From Sphingobacterium sp. UBA2700 (GTDB lineage: Bacteria > Bacteroidota > Bacteroidia > Sphingobacteriales > Sphingobacteriaceae): 19,819 nucleotides of DNA. Positions within the stretch are counted from its first letter, which is position 1, and every line of letters begins with the position of its first letter. Positions 8,379 to 17,215 of the stretch are shown piece after piece. The translations under genes and the position numbers were made by a program. Where the stretch lies: positions 1 through 19,819 of the forward strand of contig DELI01000016.1 in assembly GCA_002354335.1 (NCBI GenBank), in the 5' to 3' direction. The notes under the pieces are model-generated. The model was not told where the DNA came from. It saw only the letters and a list, made by a program, of their open reading frames with translations, and did no database searches.

Positions 8379-8909
8379 ATGAAAACAAATATCGGTTTAA
8401 AAGAAAAGGACACTGCTGCTGTTGCAAATATGTTGAACAGATTGTTGGCAGATGAGAATGTACTCTATATCAAGGTTAGAAATGCCCATTGGAATGTGGA
8501 AGGACCAGATTTTCATGCTCAGCATTTGTTCTTTGAGACTATTTATGATGAATTGGCAGAATTGATCGATGAAGTTGCAGAGCGCGTTCGCGCTATTGGC
8601 CATTATGCTATCGGCACGATGAAGGAGTTTTTGGAAGTGACACAGCTTACAGAAATGAAATACAACAAGAACGATAGCCAAGGATTTATCAAGGAGTTAT
8701 TGAATGATTTCGAGAGCTTGATCATCACCCTGCGTGAAGATATTAAGTTAGCGGAAGATCATGAAGATGCAGGAACAGAAGATTTCTTGGTAGGAATTTT
8801 GGAAAAACATGAGAAAACAGCTTGGATGCTGCGCGCTCATGTAAAATATAGGCAAGATATTCCCATAATTAGAGCTCCGAAAGGGGCTCTTGTTGTTTCT
8901 GCTGACTGA
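8379..8909 (+). CDS. dps: Dps-family ferritin-like DNA/iron-protection protein
   Basis: A 176-residue Dps-type miniferritin, expected to form a 12-mer that oxidises Fe(II) with H2O2 and stores the mineral in the cytoplasm. All five inter-subunit ferroxidase ligands are present at the expected spacing: His37 (NAHWNVEG), His49, Glu53, Asp64 and Glu68. This matches the Listeria-type pattern apart from Glu in place of the usual Asp at the third position. There is no long lysine-rich N-terminal tail, so DNA binding is uncertain. It follows the aldo/keto reductase by 23 nt and precedes a ZIP metal transporter by 87 nt. No OxyR, PerR or Fur site could be identified with confidence. A strong hairpin lies in its last codons. 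Confidence 0.92.
   Translation: MKTNIGLKEKDTAAVANMLNRLLADENVLYIKVRNAHWNVEGPDFHAQHLFFETIYDELAELIDEVAERVRAIGHYAIGTMKEFLEVTQLTEMKYNKNDSQGFIKELLNDFESLIITLREDIKLAEDHEDAGTEDFLVGILEKHEKTAWMLRAHVKYRQDIPIIRAPKGALVVSAD
8871..8890 (+). other. GNRA-capped hairpin inside the 3' end of dps
   Basis: AGAGCTCC-GAAA-GGGGCTCT can fold into an 8-bp stem with a single G-U pair, closed by a GAAA tetraloop. It is followed by a U-rich stretch (TGTTGTTTCTG). It sits wholly inside the coding region, ending 16 nt before the dps stop codon. It may stabilise the mRNA 3' end or cause partial termination before the ZIP gene. The fold is seen in sequence; the role is inference. Confidence 0.5.
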
Positions 8910-8996
8910 AGATTGATAAATTGAATAAGAAAAGTGATATTTCAACTTATTTATTGAAAAGAATAGTTAAATTCAGAGCATATTTTCATTATTCGT

Positions 8997-9815
8997 ATGA
9001 TTGATAACCTGATAGCTTACTTTGAAACCCTAAATCCTATTGTTGCGGCATTGATAGCTGGTCTTTTCACTTGGGGCGTAACAGCCTTGGGGGCGGCGAG
9101 TGTGTTCTTATTTAAAGGCGTTAATAAGAAATTGTTAAACGGCATGCTAGGTTTTACTGGGGGAGTCATGATAGCTGCCAGTTTTTGGAGCTTATTGGCC
9201 CCAGCAATTGAGATGAGCGAAGGCGAAAGCTTCGAGAAAGTTATGCCTGCCGCTATCGGATTTCTCTTAGGTGCATTCTTTATTTTCGGCTTGGATAAAC
9301 TGATGCCTCACTTGCACTTGAATTTTCTAAAAACTGAAGGTCCAAAATCATCTTTACATCGAACGACATTACTAACCATCGCGATAGCTTTACACAATAT
9401 TCCTGAGGGCTTGGCGGTAGGGGTTCTGTTTGGCGGTGCAGCCGCTGGACATGCTGAGGCAACCATCGCCGGAGCTATTTTACTAGCTATGGGAATCGGA
9501 TTGCAGAATTTCCCGGAAGGAATTGCTGTTTCGATGCCTTTGCGTAGAATGGGATTATCCCGTAGAAAGAGTTTTCAATACGGACAGATGTCAGCTATTG
9601 TGGAGCCTATTTTTGCAGTATTAGGTGCATGGGCGGTGGCATTCTTCATTCCTATTCTTCCATATGCATTAGCTTTTGCTGCCGGTGCCATGATCTTTGT
9701 GGTTATCGAAGAGGTAATCCCGGAGACTCAACAGGAAGAACATTCGGACATCCCGATGCTCGGTTTTGTCCTCGGTTTCGTAGTGATGATGGTATTGGAT
9801 GTGGCACTAGGGTAA
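8997..9815 (+). CDS. ZIP-family divalent metal transporter
   Basis: An inner-membrane transporter of 272 residues with about eight hydrophobic segments, resembling the GufA/ZupT branch of the ZIP family that imports Zn(II), Fe(II) or Mn(II). The two family signatures of the metal path are present: HNIPEGLAVG (133-142, TM4) and QNFPEGIAVS (170-179, TM5). A third acidic helix carries FVVIEEVIPE (about 224-233). The first position of the second motif is Gln in place of His, as in many GufA-like members, which may affect selectivity. It lies downstream of dps, fitting coordinated metal uptake and storage, but the 87-nt gap may hold its own promoter. It is convergent with the TPR genes, with a shared terminator between them. 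Confidence 0.9.
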   Translation: MIDNLIAYFETLNPIVAALIAGLFTWGVTALGAASVFLFKGVNKKLLNGMLGFTGGVMIAASFWSLLAPAIEMSEGESFEKVMPAAIGFLLGAFFIFGLDKLMPHLHLNFLKTEGPKSSLHRTTLLTIAIALHNIPEGLAVGVLFGGAAAGHAEATIAGAILLAMGIGLQNFPEGIAVSMPLRRMGLSRRKSFQYGQMSAIVEPIFAVLGAWAVAFFIPILPYALAFAAGAMIFVVIEEVIPETQQEEHSDIPMLGFVLGFVVMMVLDVALG

Positions 9816-9831
9816 TAGATAAACACATAAA

Positions 9832-9861
9832 AAAAGCCTTCAGCATATGCTGAAGGCTTTT
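9832..9861. terminator. Perfect palindromic bidirectional terminator
   Basis: A perfect 30-bp palindrome consists of AAAAGCCTTCAGCAT followed by its reverse complement. It folds into a GC-rich stem with an ATAT loop and has an A-run on the left and a T-run on the right. It lies midway between the convergent ZIP gene and TPR gene, so it can end transcription from both sides. Confidence 0.92.
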
Positions 9862-9880
9862 CTTTAATCTTAACTGCGCA

Positions 9881-11056
9881 TTAGTTCAATGCATCAATCT
9901 TCGCTTGCGTTTCTGCAGATTTAGCTTCGTCTTGCATGAAATCATAGAAGTTTTTCAAGTTGCGCAATGCATCAGCATTCTTAGGATCTGCTTCTACAGA
10001 TTTTTGTAAGTAAGGTAATGCACGAGCGATTTTCTCTTTCAATGCTGCAACTTTTGCATTGTAGTCTTTTGCCTGCAACGTTTTATCGTCGTTTAATGCA
10101 ATTAACTCATCGCGACCACTGTTCATAATAACAACAGCAGCGTTTGTATTAGCTTCTAAATAGTTTGGATCGATCTCTAAAGCTTTTTTGTAAGCCTCTA
10201 AAGCTTTCTCCGGTTGACCAGAAGTGCTGTATGCTAAGCCCAGGTAATAATGTAAGCTTTTGTTTGACGCATCCTTAGCAATCTGAGCTTCGATGTCTGA
10301 AACTACTTTAGCCTCATTTCCCGTAATCAAGTTCAACTCGATGTTCTGTACGACAGCCGCATTATCGTTAGGATAAGCAGCAACCGCCTCAGCAGCAGAA
10401 GCTAATGCAGCAGCAGTGTCTTGTTTTGATAAATAAAGCTTAGGTAAATCAATCATGATTGACTTGTGTGCAGAATATTCTTTTACAGGTACTAAAGCTT
10501 TATAGCGAGCAATAGCATTATCATAATCCTTGTTTTGCACAGCCGCTAAACCAGAGTAGTACGTCAATGTAGTATCACCTGGTAAGTAATCTAAAGCCCC
10601 AGTAAACTCTTTGTAAGCTGTTTGGTAGTCTTGTTTGTCCCAAGCAGCAACACCCTCGTTAAAACGGAACTGTCCTAGTGTCTGACCAGCAGCTTTGATG
10701 TTTTCTGCGTGTTTTTTATCCGTATCTAACTCTGTTGCTTTCTTGATACCCTCAATTGCTTTTGTTGCAGCTTCGGCATTTTTATCAAGGTTCGCAATAT
10801 TAGCATATACTAAAGAATATACCGTCCAAGCTTCTGGATCGTTTTGTGTTTTCTCATGTACAACAGCAGCGTCGATAGCTTCTTGAGCTGAAGTTAAATT
10901 ACCTTTACCTAAAGCAGCTGTATTTGCAGCTTTCAACTCTTCGAATTTCGTGTAGTTGGTTTTCGCTTTTTTGATATTACCCGATTGAGCCATTGCAGTC
11001 GTTGTACCGGCTGCAAAAAGAACTCCGGCGAATAATATGGATTTTCTTAGATTCAT
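9881..11056 (-). CDS. Exported TPR-repeat protein (second of pair after gyrA)
   Basis: A 391-residue protein with a clear Sec signal peptide (MNLRKSILFAGVLFAAGTTT, then AMA-Q, probable cleavage after residue 23), so it should be periplasmic. The rest is helical with tetratricopeptide repeats. The clearest unit is LHYYLGLAYSTSGQPEKALEAYKKALEIDPN (about 268-298); others lie at about 128-160 and 345-375. TPRs are protein-binding scaffolds; there is no catalytic motif and the partner is unknown. It follows a similar TPR gene by 21 nt and probably shares the gyrA transcript. Similar exported TPR proteins occur next to gyrA in other Bacteroidota as I recall it; I do not know a function for them. 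Confidence 0.85.
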   Translation of the reverse strand: MNLRKSILFAGVLFAAGTTTAMAQSGNIKKAKTNYTKFEELKAANTAALGKGNLTSAQEAIDAAVVHEKTQNDPEAWTVYSLVYANIANLDKNAEAATKAIEGIKKATELDTDKKHAENIKAAGQTLGQFRFNEGVAAWDKQDYQTAYKEFTGALDYLPGDTTLTYYSGLAAVQNKDYDNAIARYKALVPVKEYSAHKSIMIDLPKLYLSKQDTAAALASAAEAVAAYPNDNAAVVQNIELNLITGNEAKVVSDIEAQIAKDASNKSLHYYLGLAYSTSGQPEKALEAYKKALEIDPNYLEANTNAAVVIMNSGRDELIALNDDKTLQAKDYNAKVAALKEKIARALPYLQKSVEADPKNADALRNLKNFYDFMQDEAKSAETQAKIDALN

Positions 11057-11077
11057 ATCGTTTTTATTTGTGTTGTC

Positions 11078-12190
11078 TTAATTCGTAAGTTGGTTCAAAA
11101 GTAGATTCACGCGATCTAATTGTTCAGCATCGTCAGCTTTCTCATAGAACATCGCTAAAGATTTAAGTGCGTTGATCTCATAAGGTTTGATTTCATTTGC
11201 TTTCAACAGAAAATTCTGAGCATTGTATTGTGCCTCATGATTCTCCGTATCATTTAAAAAGTCTTTCAAATAGATTAAACCCAATGCTAGATTAGATTCG
11301 TAATTATTGGGATCTATCTCTAACACCTTTTCGTAAAACGCTTTTGCAGCAGGAATATTGTTTACATTTTCATTAGCATAGCCCGCCAAGTAATTCAACT
11401 CCACATTGTCTGGCTCCATCTTAACAGCTTGATCAGCTATAGGAACTATCGCATCATAAGCTTTTACGGAAGCATATTCCTGAATCAATTGAAACAAGAT
11501 TTCTTTATTCTCTCCATACTTCGTACGAGCGTTTTCTAAAGTCGTTAAATTCAACTGGCTTTCACCTAACTTATTGTAAAGAGCCGCTAATTCTAAATAT
11601 TGTTGTTCCGTAGCATTGCCACTTTCAATAATCTTCTTGTAGAATTTAACAGCGTCCTCAGACTTGCCTGCTTTGTTTGCTAAGACAGCAAGATTGTAGG
11701 TTACATCCTCATTGTTAGCATTCAGCTCGTCGACTTTCAGGAAATCACTATAAGCAGCATCATACTTCTGGCCTTGCAGCGACTTATTCGCGCGCTTGAT
11801 TAAGGCTGCAGCTAAGTTCTGTTTTACATAGCTAATCTCGCCAGGATAGCCTTCGCGATCTTTTTCACGAATTCTTCCCAAGGTCTGATAGGTCAAATCA
11901 ATAGGGTCCTTATCTGTTTTAATTGTTCGCGCAGAGTCGGCGTAGGCGATAGAACTCATCACCATCGCACGCAATACATTTACGCGTGTTTTTGAAGAGT
12001 CTTTAGCCGTTTTGTAGATGTTATCTAATTGTTTTTTTGCGTTCTCAAGATTCTTGATAGCGCCGGTTTGCGTATAAAGCGCAAAGGCATTGCTAGCTTC
12101 CTTATAATTAGATTGCGCAAAAGCACTGTTAGCTGATAAAGCTAACAGTACCGATAGGGATGAAATAATGAAATTATTCTTGTTCTTCAT
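11078..12190 (-). CDS. Exported TPR-repeat protein overlapping gyrA
   Basis: A 370-residue protein with a signal peptide ([20 protein letters not shown], then NSAFA-Q, probable cleavage after residue 25) followed by TPR-like helical repeats, for example [20 protein letters not shown] and [21 protein letters not shown] chose the ATG at 12188-12190 because it gives an ideal signal peptide. A longer reading from 12274 would add a 28-residue lysine-rich segment that is a shadow of the gyrA acidic tail. The chosen start lies inside gyrA, so the genes overlap by 17 nt (12174-12190) in different frames, which suggests translational coupling. It is followed after 21 nt by a second exported TPR gene. 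No catalytic motif is visible; function unknown. Confidence 0.85.
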   Translation of the reverse strand: MKNKNNFIISSLSVLLALSANSAFAQSNYKEASNAFALYTQTGAIKNLENAKKQLDNIYKTAKDSSKTRVNVLRAMVMSSIAYADSARTIKTDKDPIDLTYQTLGRIREKDREGYPGEISYVKQNLAAALIKRANKSLQGQKYDAAYSDFLKVDELNANNEDVTYNLAVLANKAGKSEDAVKFYKKIIESGNATEQQYLELAALYNKLGESQLNLTTLENARTKYGENKEILFQLIQEYASVKAYDAIVPIADQAVKMEPDNVELNYLAGYANENVNNIPAAKAFYEKVLEIDPNNYESNLALGLIYLKDFLNDTENHEAQYNAQNFLLKANEIKPYEINALKSLAMFYEKADDAEQLDRVNLLLNQLTN

Positions 12191-14732
12191 TCTCAGCACT
12201 ACTTGAATCGTTTTCAGTTGTGTTTTCTTCGGAACCTTCAATTTGCGTTTCTTCTTCTTCGTCTTGGTGGTCAACTTTTGTGATCGATGCGATCTCGTCG
12301 TTATCTTTTAGAGTAATCAATCGAACACCTTGTGTTGCACGACCCATAACGCGAAGTGAAGCTACGCCAATACGGATAACAATACCTGATTTATTGATGA
12401 TCATTAAGTCGTTTTCATCAGTAACGCCTTTAATTGCAACCAACTCGCCGGTCTTCTCCGTAACGTTGATCGTTTTTACCCCTTTACCACCACGGTTGGT
12501 GATACGGTAGTCTTCAATATCTGTACGTTTTCCGTATCCTTTTTCCGAAACAACCAATACAGTTGTCTCTTGATCATTAACACTAATCATGCCAACAACC
12601 TCGTCATTTTCGCTTGCAAGCGTGATTCCGCGTACACCAGTAGCCGTTCTACCCATCGGTCTCACGTTTTCCTCGTTGAAGCGGATTGCACGACCCGAAC
12701 GTAAAGCCATCACGATCTCGCTGCCGCCCGAAGTCAAGGTTGCTTCCAATAACTGGTCGCCTTCATTGATATTGATTGCATTGATACCATTTGCTCTAGG
12801 ACGAGAATAAGCTTCCAGCGATGTCTTCTTAATAGTACCTTTCTTAGTACACATAATAATGAAGTTGTTCTCTAAATACTCCTGATCTTTCAAGTTCTTC
12901 ACATTGATGTAAGCCTTGATCTTCTCGTCTTTAGGAATATTGATGATGTTCTGTAGTGCTCTACCTTTTGAAGTTCTACTTCCTTCAGGAATCTCGAAAG
13001 CACGTAGCCAGAAACAACGACCTGCTTCTGTAAACAACAATAAGTAGTTGTGCGCAGAGGCTGTAATGATATGTTCGGTGAAGTCTTCGTCGCGCGTAGA
13101 GGAACCAATGGCACCTTTACCACCACGACCTTGGCGACGGTATTCGGTAAGCGGCGTACGCTTAACGTAGCTGTTGTGAGATATCGTAATAACAACTTCC
13201 TCATCATCGATGAAGTCTTCCATACGCATATCTTCTGCCGAGTGAACAATCTCCGAACGACGTTCATCGCCATATTTCTCTTGAACTTCAAGAAGCTCGT
13301 CTTTGATGATCTTCATACGAAGACCTTCATCTGCCAATACCTCTTTTAAGTATTCAATCGTCTTCATTAATTCCGCATACTCTTCTTTAATCTTGTCGCG
13401 TTCTAGTCCTGTCAACCTGCGTAAGGTCATGTCAAGGATTGCACGAGCCTGAATATCGGAAAGTCCGAAACGTTCCATCAAGCCTACGCGAGCATCTTCT
13501 GGCGTATCCGATGCACGGATTAACTTAATTACTTCATCTAAGTGGTCTAATGCGATTAGATAACCTTCTAAGATGTGCGCACGTTTTTCAGCTTCAGCAA
13601 GCTCAAACTTCGTACGTCTGATTACCACATCGTGACGGTGCTCCACAAACTCGTGGATCATGTCTTTCAGGTTCATCAACATCGGACGCCCTTTTACTAA
13701 GGCGATGTTATTTACTGAGAATGATGTTTGTAATGCGGTATATTTATACAGGTTGTTCAACACCACATTGGCGTTCGCATCCCGTTTAATTTCATAGATA
13801 ATACGGATCTCTTTCGTAGACTCATCACGAATCTCCGAAATACCTTCAATTTTCTTTTCGTGAATCAAATCAGCTGTACGCTTGATCATATCCGACTTGT
13901 TCACCTGATAAGGAATCTCCGTTACGATAATAACCTCTTTGCCGGATTTCGTTGTTTCGATCTCTGCTCTTGCACGCATCACCACACGACCGCGACCTGT
14001 TTCGAAGGCTTCTCTAACACCGTGGTATCCGTAGATCAATCCACCAGTAGGGAAGTCAGGTCCCTTGACATGGGTCATCAACTCAGAAATCTCGATATCA
14101 CGGTTATCGATATAGGCTATCGTTCCGTCGATAACCTCTGTCAGGTTATGCGGCGCCATGTTGGTCGCCATACCTACAGCAATACCTGAAGATCCATTGA
14201 CCAAAAGATTAGGAATACGAGTAGGAAGGACGGTAGGCTCTGTTAAAGAGTCGTCGAAGTTTAATTGGAAATCGACAGTATCCTTATTGATATCTGCTAA
14301 TAGCTCTTCAGCAATCTTACGAAGACGCGCCTCGGTATAACGCATCGCTGCTGGTGGATCCCCATCGACAGAACCGTAGTTACCTTGTCCATCAACCAAT
14401 GGATAGCGCAATGACCAGTTTTGAGCCATGCGGACCATCGTATCATAAACCGACGAGTCACCATGTGGGTGGTACTTACCTAAAACATCCCCAACAATAC
14501 GAGCAGATTTCTTATATGGTTTTCCACTCGTTACCCCCAAGTCCAACATACCATACAATACACGGCGGTGTACAGGTTTCAGCCCATCGCGTGCATCAGG
14601 AAGAGCACGTGAAACGATTACCGACATCGAGTAATCGATGTAGGCAGCTTTCATTTGATCTTCAATATTGATAGGGACAATCCTGTTTTCCGCAGGTACT
14701 AAGTTGTTTTCGTTTTCTGTTTCTTCAGCCAT
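12174..14732 (-). CDS. gyrA: DNA gyrase subunit A
   Basis: The breakage-reunion subunit of DNA gyrase (852 residues), which with GyrB introduces negative supercoils. The catalytic tyrosine is Tyr132 in [10 protein letters not shown]. The quinolone-resistance region reads [17 protein letters not shown] (88-104). Ser93 and Asp97, equivalent to E. coli Ser83 and Asp87, are the susceptible-type residues. The GyrA box in the C-terminal domain is QGRGGKG (534-540), which identifies gyrase as opposed to topoisomerase IV. Further beta-pinwheel blades follow (for example [18 protein letters not shown]). The last 34 residues form an acidic tail with about 15 Asp/Glu, a region that tunes supercoiling in E. 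coli GyrA. It leads a likely operon with two TPR genes and is divergent from serC across 344 nt. A possible promoter lies at 14772-14806. Confidence 0.97.
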   Translation of the reverse strand: MAEETENENNLVPAENRIVPINIEDQMKAAYIDYSMSVIVSRALPDARDGLKPVHRRVLYGMLDLGVTSGKPYKKSARIVGDVLGKYHPHGDSSVYDTMVRMAQNWSLRYPLVDGQGNYGSVDGDPPAAMRYTEARLRKIAEELLADINKDTVDFQLNFDDSLTEPTVLPTRIPNLLVNGSSGIAVGMATNMAPHNLTEVIDGTIAYIDNRDIEISELMTHVKGPDFPTGGLIYGYHGVREAFETGRGRVVMRARAEIETTKSGKEVIIVTEIPYQVNKSDMIKRTADLIHEKKIEGISEIRDESTKEIRIIYEIKRDANANVVLNNLYKYTALQTSFSVNNIALVKGRPMLMNLKDMIHEFVEHRHDVVIRRTKFELAEAEKRAHILEGYLIALDHLDEVIKLIRASDTPEDARVGLMERFGLSDIQARAILDMTLRRLTGLERDKIKEEYAELMKTIEYLKEVLADEGLRMKIIKDELLEVQEKYGDERRSEIVHSAEDMRMEDFIDDEEVVITISHNSYVKRTPLTEYRRQGRGGKGAIGSSTRDEDFTEHIITASAHNYLLLFTEAGRCFWLRAFEIPEGSRTSKGRALQNIINIPKDEKIKAYINVKNLKDQEYLENNFIIMCTKKGTIKKTSLEAYSRPRANGINAININEGDQLLEATLTSGGSEIVMALRSGRAIRFNEENVRPMGRTATGVRGITLASENDEVVGMISVNDQETTVLVVSEKGYGKRTDIEDYRITNRGGKGVKTINVTEKTGELVAIKGVTDENDLMIINKSGIVIRIGVASLRVMGRATQGVRLITLKDNDEIASITKVDHQDEEEETQIEGSEENTTENDSSSAENEEQE

Positions 14733-14771
14733 TATTTTGTGGTTTCGATAAAACTAAAAAAGTGCCTGTTA

Positions 14772-14806
14772 TAAATATAGACACATAGCTGGCGAATATA
14801 CACAAA
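14772..14806 (-). promoter_or_regulatory. Candidate gyrA promoter
   Basis: On the minus strand, TTTG (14806-14803) is followed 23 nt later by TATATTTA (14779-14772), which matches the Bacteroidota -7 consensus TAnnTTTG at all but the last base. The spacing is at the long end of the range. Transcription would start near 14766, giving a leader of about 34 nt before gyrA. Confidence 0.35.
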
Positions 14807-14847
14807 ATTTCGTCCAAAAACCACTTTTAAAGCCGTTAAAAATATCC

Positions 14848-14865
14848 ACATTTCCACTGAAATGT
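14848..14865. repeat. Perfect inverted repeat upstream of gyrA
   Basis: ACATTTC-CACT-GAAATGT has two 7-bp arms around a 4-nt spacer. It lies 116 nt before the gyrA start, upstream of the candidate gyrA promoter and far from serC. It could be an operator. If gyrA is transcribed from a more distal promoter, it could be an RNA hairpin, since on that strand it is followed by GGATATTTTT. Confidence 0.5.
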
Positions 14866-14973
14866 TAGTTGTTTTTACCAATCGTGAAATCACGGAATTA
14901 GGGGAGTAACGATGATAATATGTCATTGAAATTTAACAAATATTGTCATATTCTAAACAAATACGGTTTTTGT

Positions 14974-15004
14974 TTTAGAAAATTTCAAAAATATTTTACC
15001 TTTG
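14974..15004 (+). promoter_or_regulatory. serC promoter (Bacteroidota type)
   Basis: TTTA (14974-14977) is followed by a 19-nt spacer and TACCTTTG (14997-15004), a full match to the Bacteroidota TAnnTTTG -7 element. The -33 element matches TTTG at three of four bases. Transcription should start near 15010, leaving a leader of about 67 nt before the serC ATG. Confidence 0.65.
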
Positions 15005-15076
15005 GGCATTCAAAAGTTAAAGCAAACGATTGAGCTTGTTTTAATAACCTTATTTTAAACACTTTACTAGAAAATA

Positions 15077-16144
15077 ATGAAACACAATTTCGGAGCAGGC
15101 CCTTGTATTTTACCAAAGGAAGTCTTTGAAGAAGCTTCAAAAGCAGTGTTGGACTTTAATGGAACTGGACTTTCCATTTTAGAGGTATCCCACCGCTCGA
15201 AGGAGTTTGAGGCGGTTGTCGTTGAGACGGAGCGATTAGTTCGCGAGTTGCTTAATGTACCGCAGGGATATTCCATTCTGTTTTTACAAGGAGGAGCAAG
15301 CCAGCAATTCGCAATGGTTCCGATGAACTTATTGCCAGAAGGAGGGAAAGCAGCTTATTTAGACACGGGAGTTTGGGCGACCAAAGCCGCTAAAGAAGCA
15401 AAAAAACTTGGACAAGTTGAGATTGTAGCCTCCTCGAGCGATAAGAATTACACTTACATTCCAAAGGACTATAGCATTCCGGCGGACGCTGCTTATTTCC
15501 ATTTCACGTCTAACAACACCATTTACGGAACAGAGGTGTTCGAAACGCCTCGAACAAACCTGCCTGTTGTTGTTGATATGTCGTCAGATATTTTAAGCAG
15601 AAAAATCGATGTCTCAGAATATGATTTAATCTATGCTGGCGCTCAGAAGAATATGGGCCCTGCGGGGGTTACACTGGTAATCATCAAAGATGAGCTATTC
15701 GGTAAATCGGGACGCACAATCCCAACAATTTTTGAGTATGAGGCCCACGCAAAAGCGGGATCTATGTATAATACCCCTCCAGTGTTCTCCATCTATGTTT
15801 CTATGTTGAACCTACGTTGGTTAAAAGCAAAAGGAGGAGTAGAGGTTATCGAACAAGAAAATATCATTAAAGCGCGTACGCTTTACGATGAAATCGACCG
15901 TAACCCATTCTTCAAAGGAACAGCGAACCTAGAAGATCGCTCGCGCATGAACGTAACGTTCGTTATGGAAAATCCTGACTTAGAAGCAGCGTTCTTAGAA
16001 CTTGCTAAAGAGCGTGGATTGATAGGAATTAAAGGTCACCGTTCTGTTGGTGGATTTAGAGCGTCCATCTACAACGCATTAACGATCAGTTCAATCAATG
16101 CATTGGTTGACGCGATGAGAGAATTTGAAGAAACGCACAAATAA
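15077..16144 (+). CDS. serC: Phosphoserine aminotransferase
   Basis: A PLP enzyme of 355 residues that transaminates 3-phosphohydroxypyruvate with glutamate to give O-phosphoserine, the second step of serine synthesis; it also serves pyridoxine synthesis in some bacteria. The N-terminal [13 protein letters not shown] is the family signature. [16 protein letters not shown] (70-85) binds the PLP phosphate. Lys191 in [12 protein letters not shown] is the Schiff-base lysine. [12 protein letters not shown] (142-153) and the C-terminal [15 protein letters not shown] are conserved substrate segments. It is the first gene of serC-serA, expressed from a recognisable promoter, and serA starts only 7 nt after its stop. 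Confidence 0.97.
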   Translation: MKHNFGAGPCILPKEVFEEASKAVLDFNGTGLSILEVSHRSKEFEAVVVETERLVRELLNVPQGYSILFLQGGASQQFAMVPMNLLPEGGKAAYLDTGVWATKAAKEAKKLGQVEIVASSSDKNYTYIPKDYSIPADAAYFHFTSNNTIYGTEVFETPRTNLPVVVDMSSDILSRKIDVSEYDLIYAGAQKNMGPAGVTLVIIKDELFGKSGRTIPTIFEYEAHAKAGSMYNTPPVFSIYVSMLNLRWLKAKGGVEVIEQENIIKARTLYDEIDRNPFFKGTANLEDRSRMNVTFVMENPDLEAAFLELAKERGLIGIKGHRSVGGFRASIYNALTISSINALVDAMREFEETHK

Positions 16145-16151
16145 TAAATTA

Positions 16152-17099
16152 ATGAGAATTTTAGCAAACGATGGGATCGATCCTATCGGTAAACAAATAT
16201 TAGAGGCTGCTGGCTTTGAGGTGGATACTGTACATATTCCGCAAGAAGAATTAGCAATACGCTTAAATAACTACGACGCTGTTACGGTTCGTAGCGCAAC
16301 CAAACTGAGACAAGAGCTGATTGACCTTTGCCCGAACATCAAGGTGATCGGTCGTGGTGGAGTCGGGATGGACAATATCGACGTGGATTATGCACGCTCG
16401 AAAGGCATCACTGTTGTCAACACACCTGCAGCATCATCACATTCTGTTGCTGAATTAGTATTCGCGCACCTTTTAAATGGTGTTCGTTTCTTGTACGACT
16501 CCAATCGTCAGATGCCGGTTGCCGGCGCTACTAAATTTGGAGCCTTGAAGAAAGCTTACGGCGCTGGTTCCGAATTGCAAGGCAAGACCTTGGGTGTTGT
16601 TGGATTTGGACGTATCGGTCGCGAAACTGCAAAGATTGGTTTGGGTTTAGGAATGAATGTCATCTATTCGGATCTTTTCGAAGGACCGATGTCTTTGACC
16701 TTAAATCTTTCTGGCGATATTCAGGTTGAAGTTCCTGTGAAGCAAGCTGATATAGAAACGGTTTTACGTGAGTCTGACTTTATTTCGTTACACGTACCAT
16801 TTACGGACAAACCGGTTATCGGAAAAGAAGAGTTTGAAATCTTGAAAGATGGAGTGGGCATCGTAAATGCATCTCGTGGAGGTGTTGTCGATGAGTTAGC
16901 CTTAGTCGATGCCTTGAACACTGGCAAAGTAGCATTTGCAGGCTTGGACGTATATGATGATGAGCCTACGCCACGCGTTGAAATTCTGACCCATCCGAAA
17001 ATATCGTTGACACCACATATTGGTGCAGCAACTAACGAAGCGCAGGAGCGAATTGGTGAGGAACTTGCAACACTATTGATAGAAAACCTGAAGAAGTAA
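16152..17099 (+). CDS. serA: D-3-phosphoglycerate dehydrogenase, short form without ACT domain
   Basis: Oxidises 3-phosphoglycerate to 3-phosphohydroxypyruvate with NAD, the first step of serine synthesis. The 315-residue product has the D-2-hydroxyacid dehydrogenase fold. The NAD site is VVGFGRIGRE (Gly151, Gly153, Gly156). The catalytic residues are Arg242 (NASRGG), Glu271 (DDEP) and His289 (TPHIGAA). It stops straight after the nucleotide-binding core and has no C-terminal ACT domain, so the serine feedback known for E. coli SerA is not expected. I chose the ATG at 16152, 7 nt after serC. A reading from 16125 would begin inside serC and add nine charged residues ahead of the natural MRILANDG start. 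The close link to serC supports phosphoglycerate over other 2-hydroxyacids as substrate. Confidence 0.93.
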   Translation: MRILANDGIDPIGKQILEAAGFEVDTVHIPQEELAIRLNNYDAVTVRSATKLRQELIDLCPNIKVIGRGGVGMDNIDVDYARSKGITVVNTPAASSHSVAELVFAHLLNGVRFLYDSNRQMPVAGATKFGALKKAYGAGSELQGKTLGVVGFGRIGRETAKIGLGLGMNVIYSDLFEGPMSLTLNLSGDIQVEVPVKQADIETVLRESDFISLHVPFTDKPVIGKEEFEILKDGVGIVNASRGGVVDELALVDALNTGKVAFAGLDVYDDEPTPRVEILTHPKISLTPHIGAATNEAQERIGEELATLLIENLKK

Positions 17100-17119
17100 T
17101 TCTTCCGCAAAAATGATAT

Positions 17120-17160
17120 GCGGCACAAAAGCGATTAAATGCGATTGTGCCGCTTTTTTT
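17120..17160 (+). terminator. Intrinsic terminator of serC-serA
   Basis: GCGGCACAA (17120-17128) pairs with TTGTGCCGC (17145-17153) in a perfect 9-bp stem around a 16-nt loop and is followed by seven T residues. It begins 21 nt after the serA stop and separates this operon from lysC-lysA. Confidence 0.9.
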
Positions 17161-17215
17161 ATGTGATTAATCCTTATATTCACACCCGCAAAAAACAAAG
17201 TTAAATTACAGAGAT

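Larger units (their letters stand above)
14733..15076. other. Divergent gyrA-serC intergenic region
   Basis: These 344 nt are AT-rich and hold no convincing gene. I see a good promoter for serC (14974-15004), a weaker candidate for gyrA (14772-14806), a perfect inverted repeat ACATTTC-CACT-GAAATGT (14848-14865) and a smaller one, CGTGA-AA-TCACG (14883-14894). A minus-strand TATTTTTG at 14986-14993 lies back to back with the serC -7 box and could be a second, distal gyrA promoter. A short open frame running from 14926 into the gyrA start has no recognisable features and is probably chance. Confidence 0.6.

Noticed and set aside
8940..8959. TTTCAA-N8-TTGAAA upstream of the ZIP gene as a metal-regulator operator
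   Set aside because: It is short, AT-rich and does not match a Fur, Zur or MntR box that I can recognise. Chance cannot be excluded.
12191..12274. A 28-residue lysine-rich N-terminal extension of the first TPR protein
   Set aside because: It arises from the out-of-frame reading of the gyrA acidic tail. The internal ATG at 12190 gives a proper signal peptide, which the longer form would bury.
12899..13291. A 130-residue minus-strand open frame inside gyrA
   Set aside because: It is in another frame of the same strand within conserved gyrA sequence and shows no independent motif.
14436..14470. Quinolone-resistance substitution in gyrA
   Set aside because: The residues equivalent to E. coli Ser83 and Asp87 are Ser93 and Asp97, the unmodified state.
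14732..14926. A 64-residue open frame on the minus strand just upstream of gyrA
   Set aside because: It lies across the promoter-like region, ends at the gyrA start, has an AT-driven composition and no recognisable motif. Most likely chance.
16125..16151. A nine-residue longer start for serA
   Set aside because: It begins inside serC. MRILANDG is the natural beginning of this fold.
16721..17128. A 135-residue minus-strand open frame opposite serA
   Set aside because: It is antisense to a well-supported serA over nearly its whole length and has no family features. Treated as a shadow frame.
17161..17215. A lysine riboswitch ahead of lysC
   Set aside because: The space left after the serA terminator is only about 55 nt, far too short for the lysine aptamer, and no conserved core is visible.
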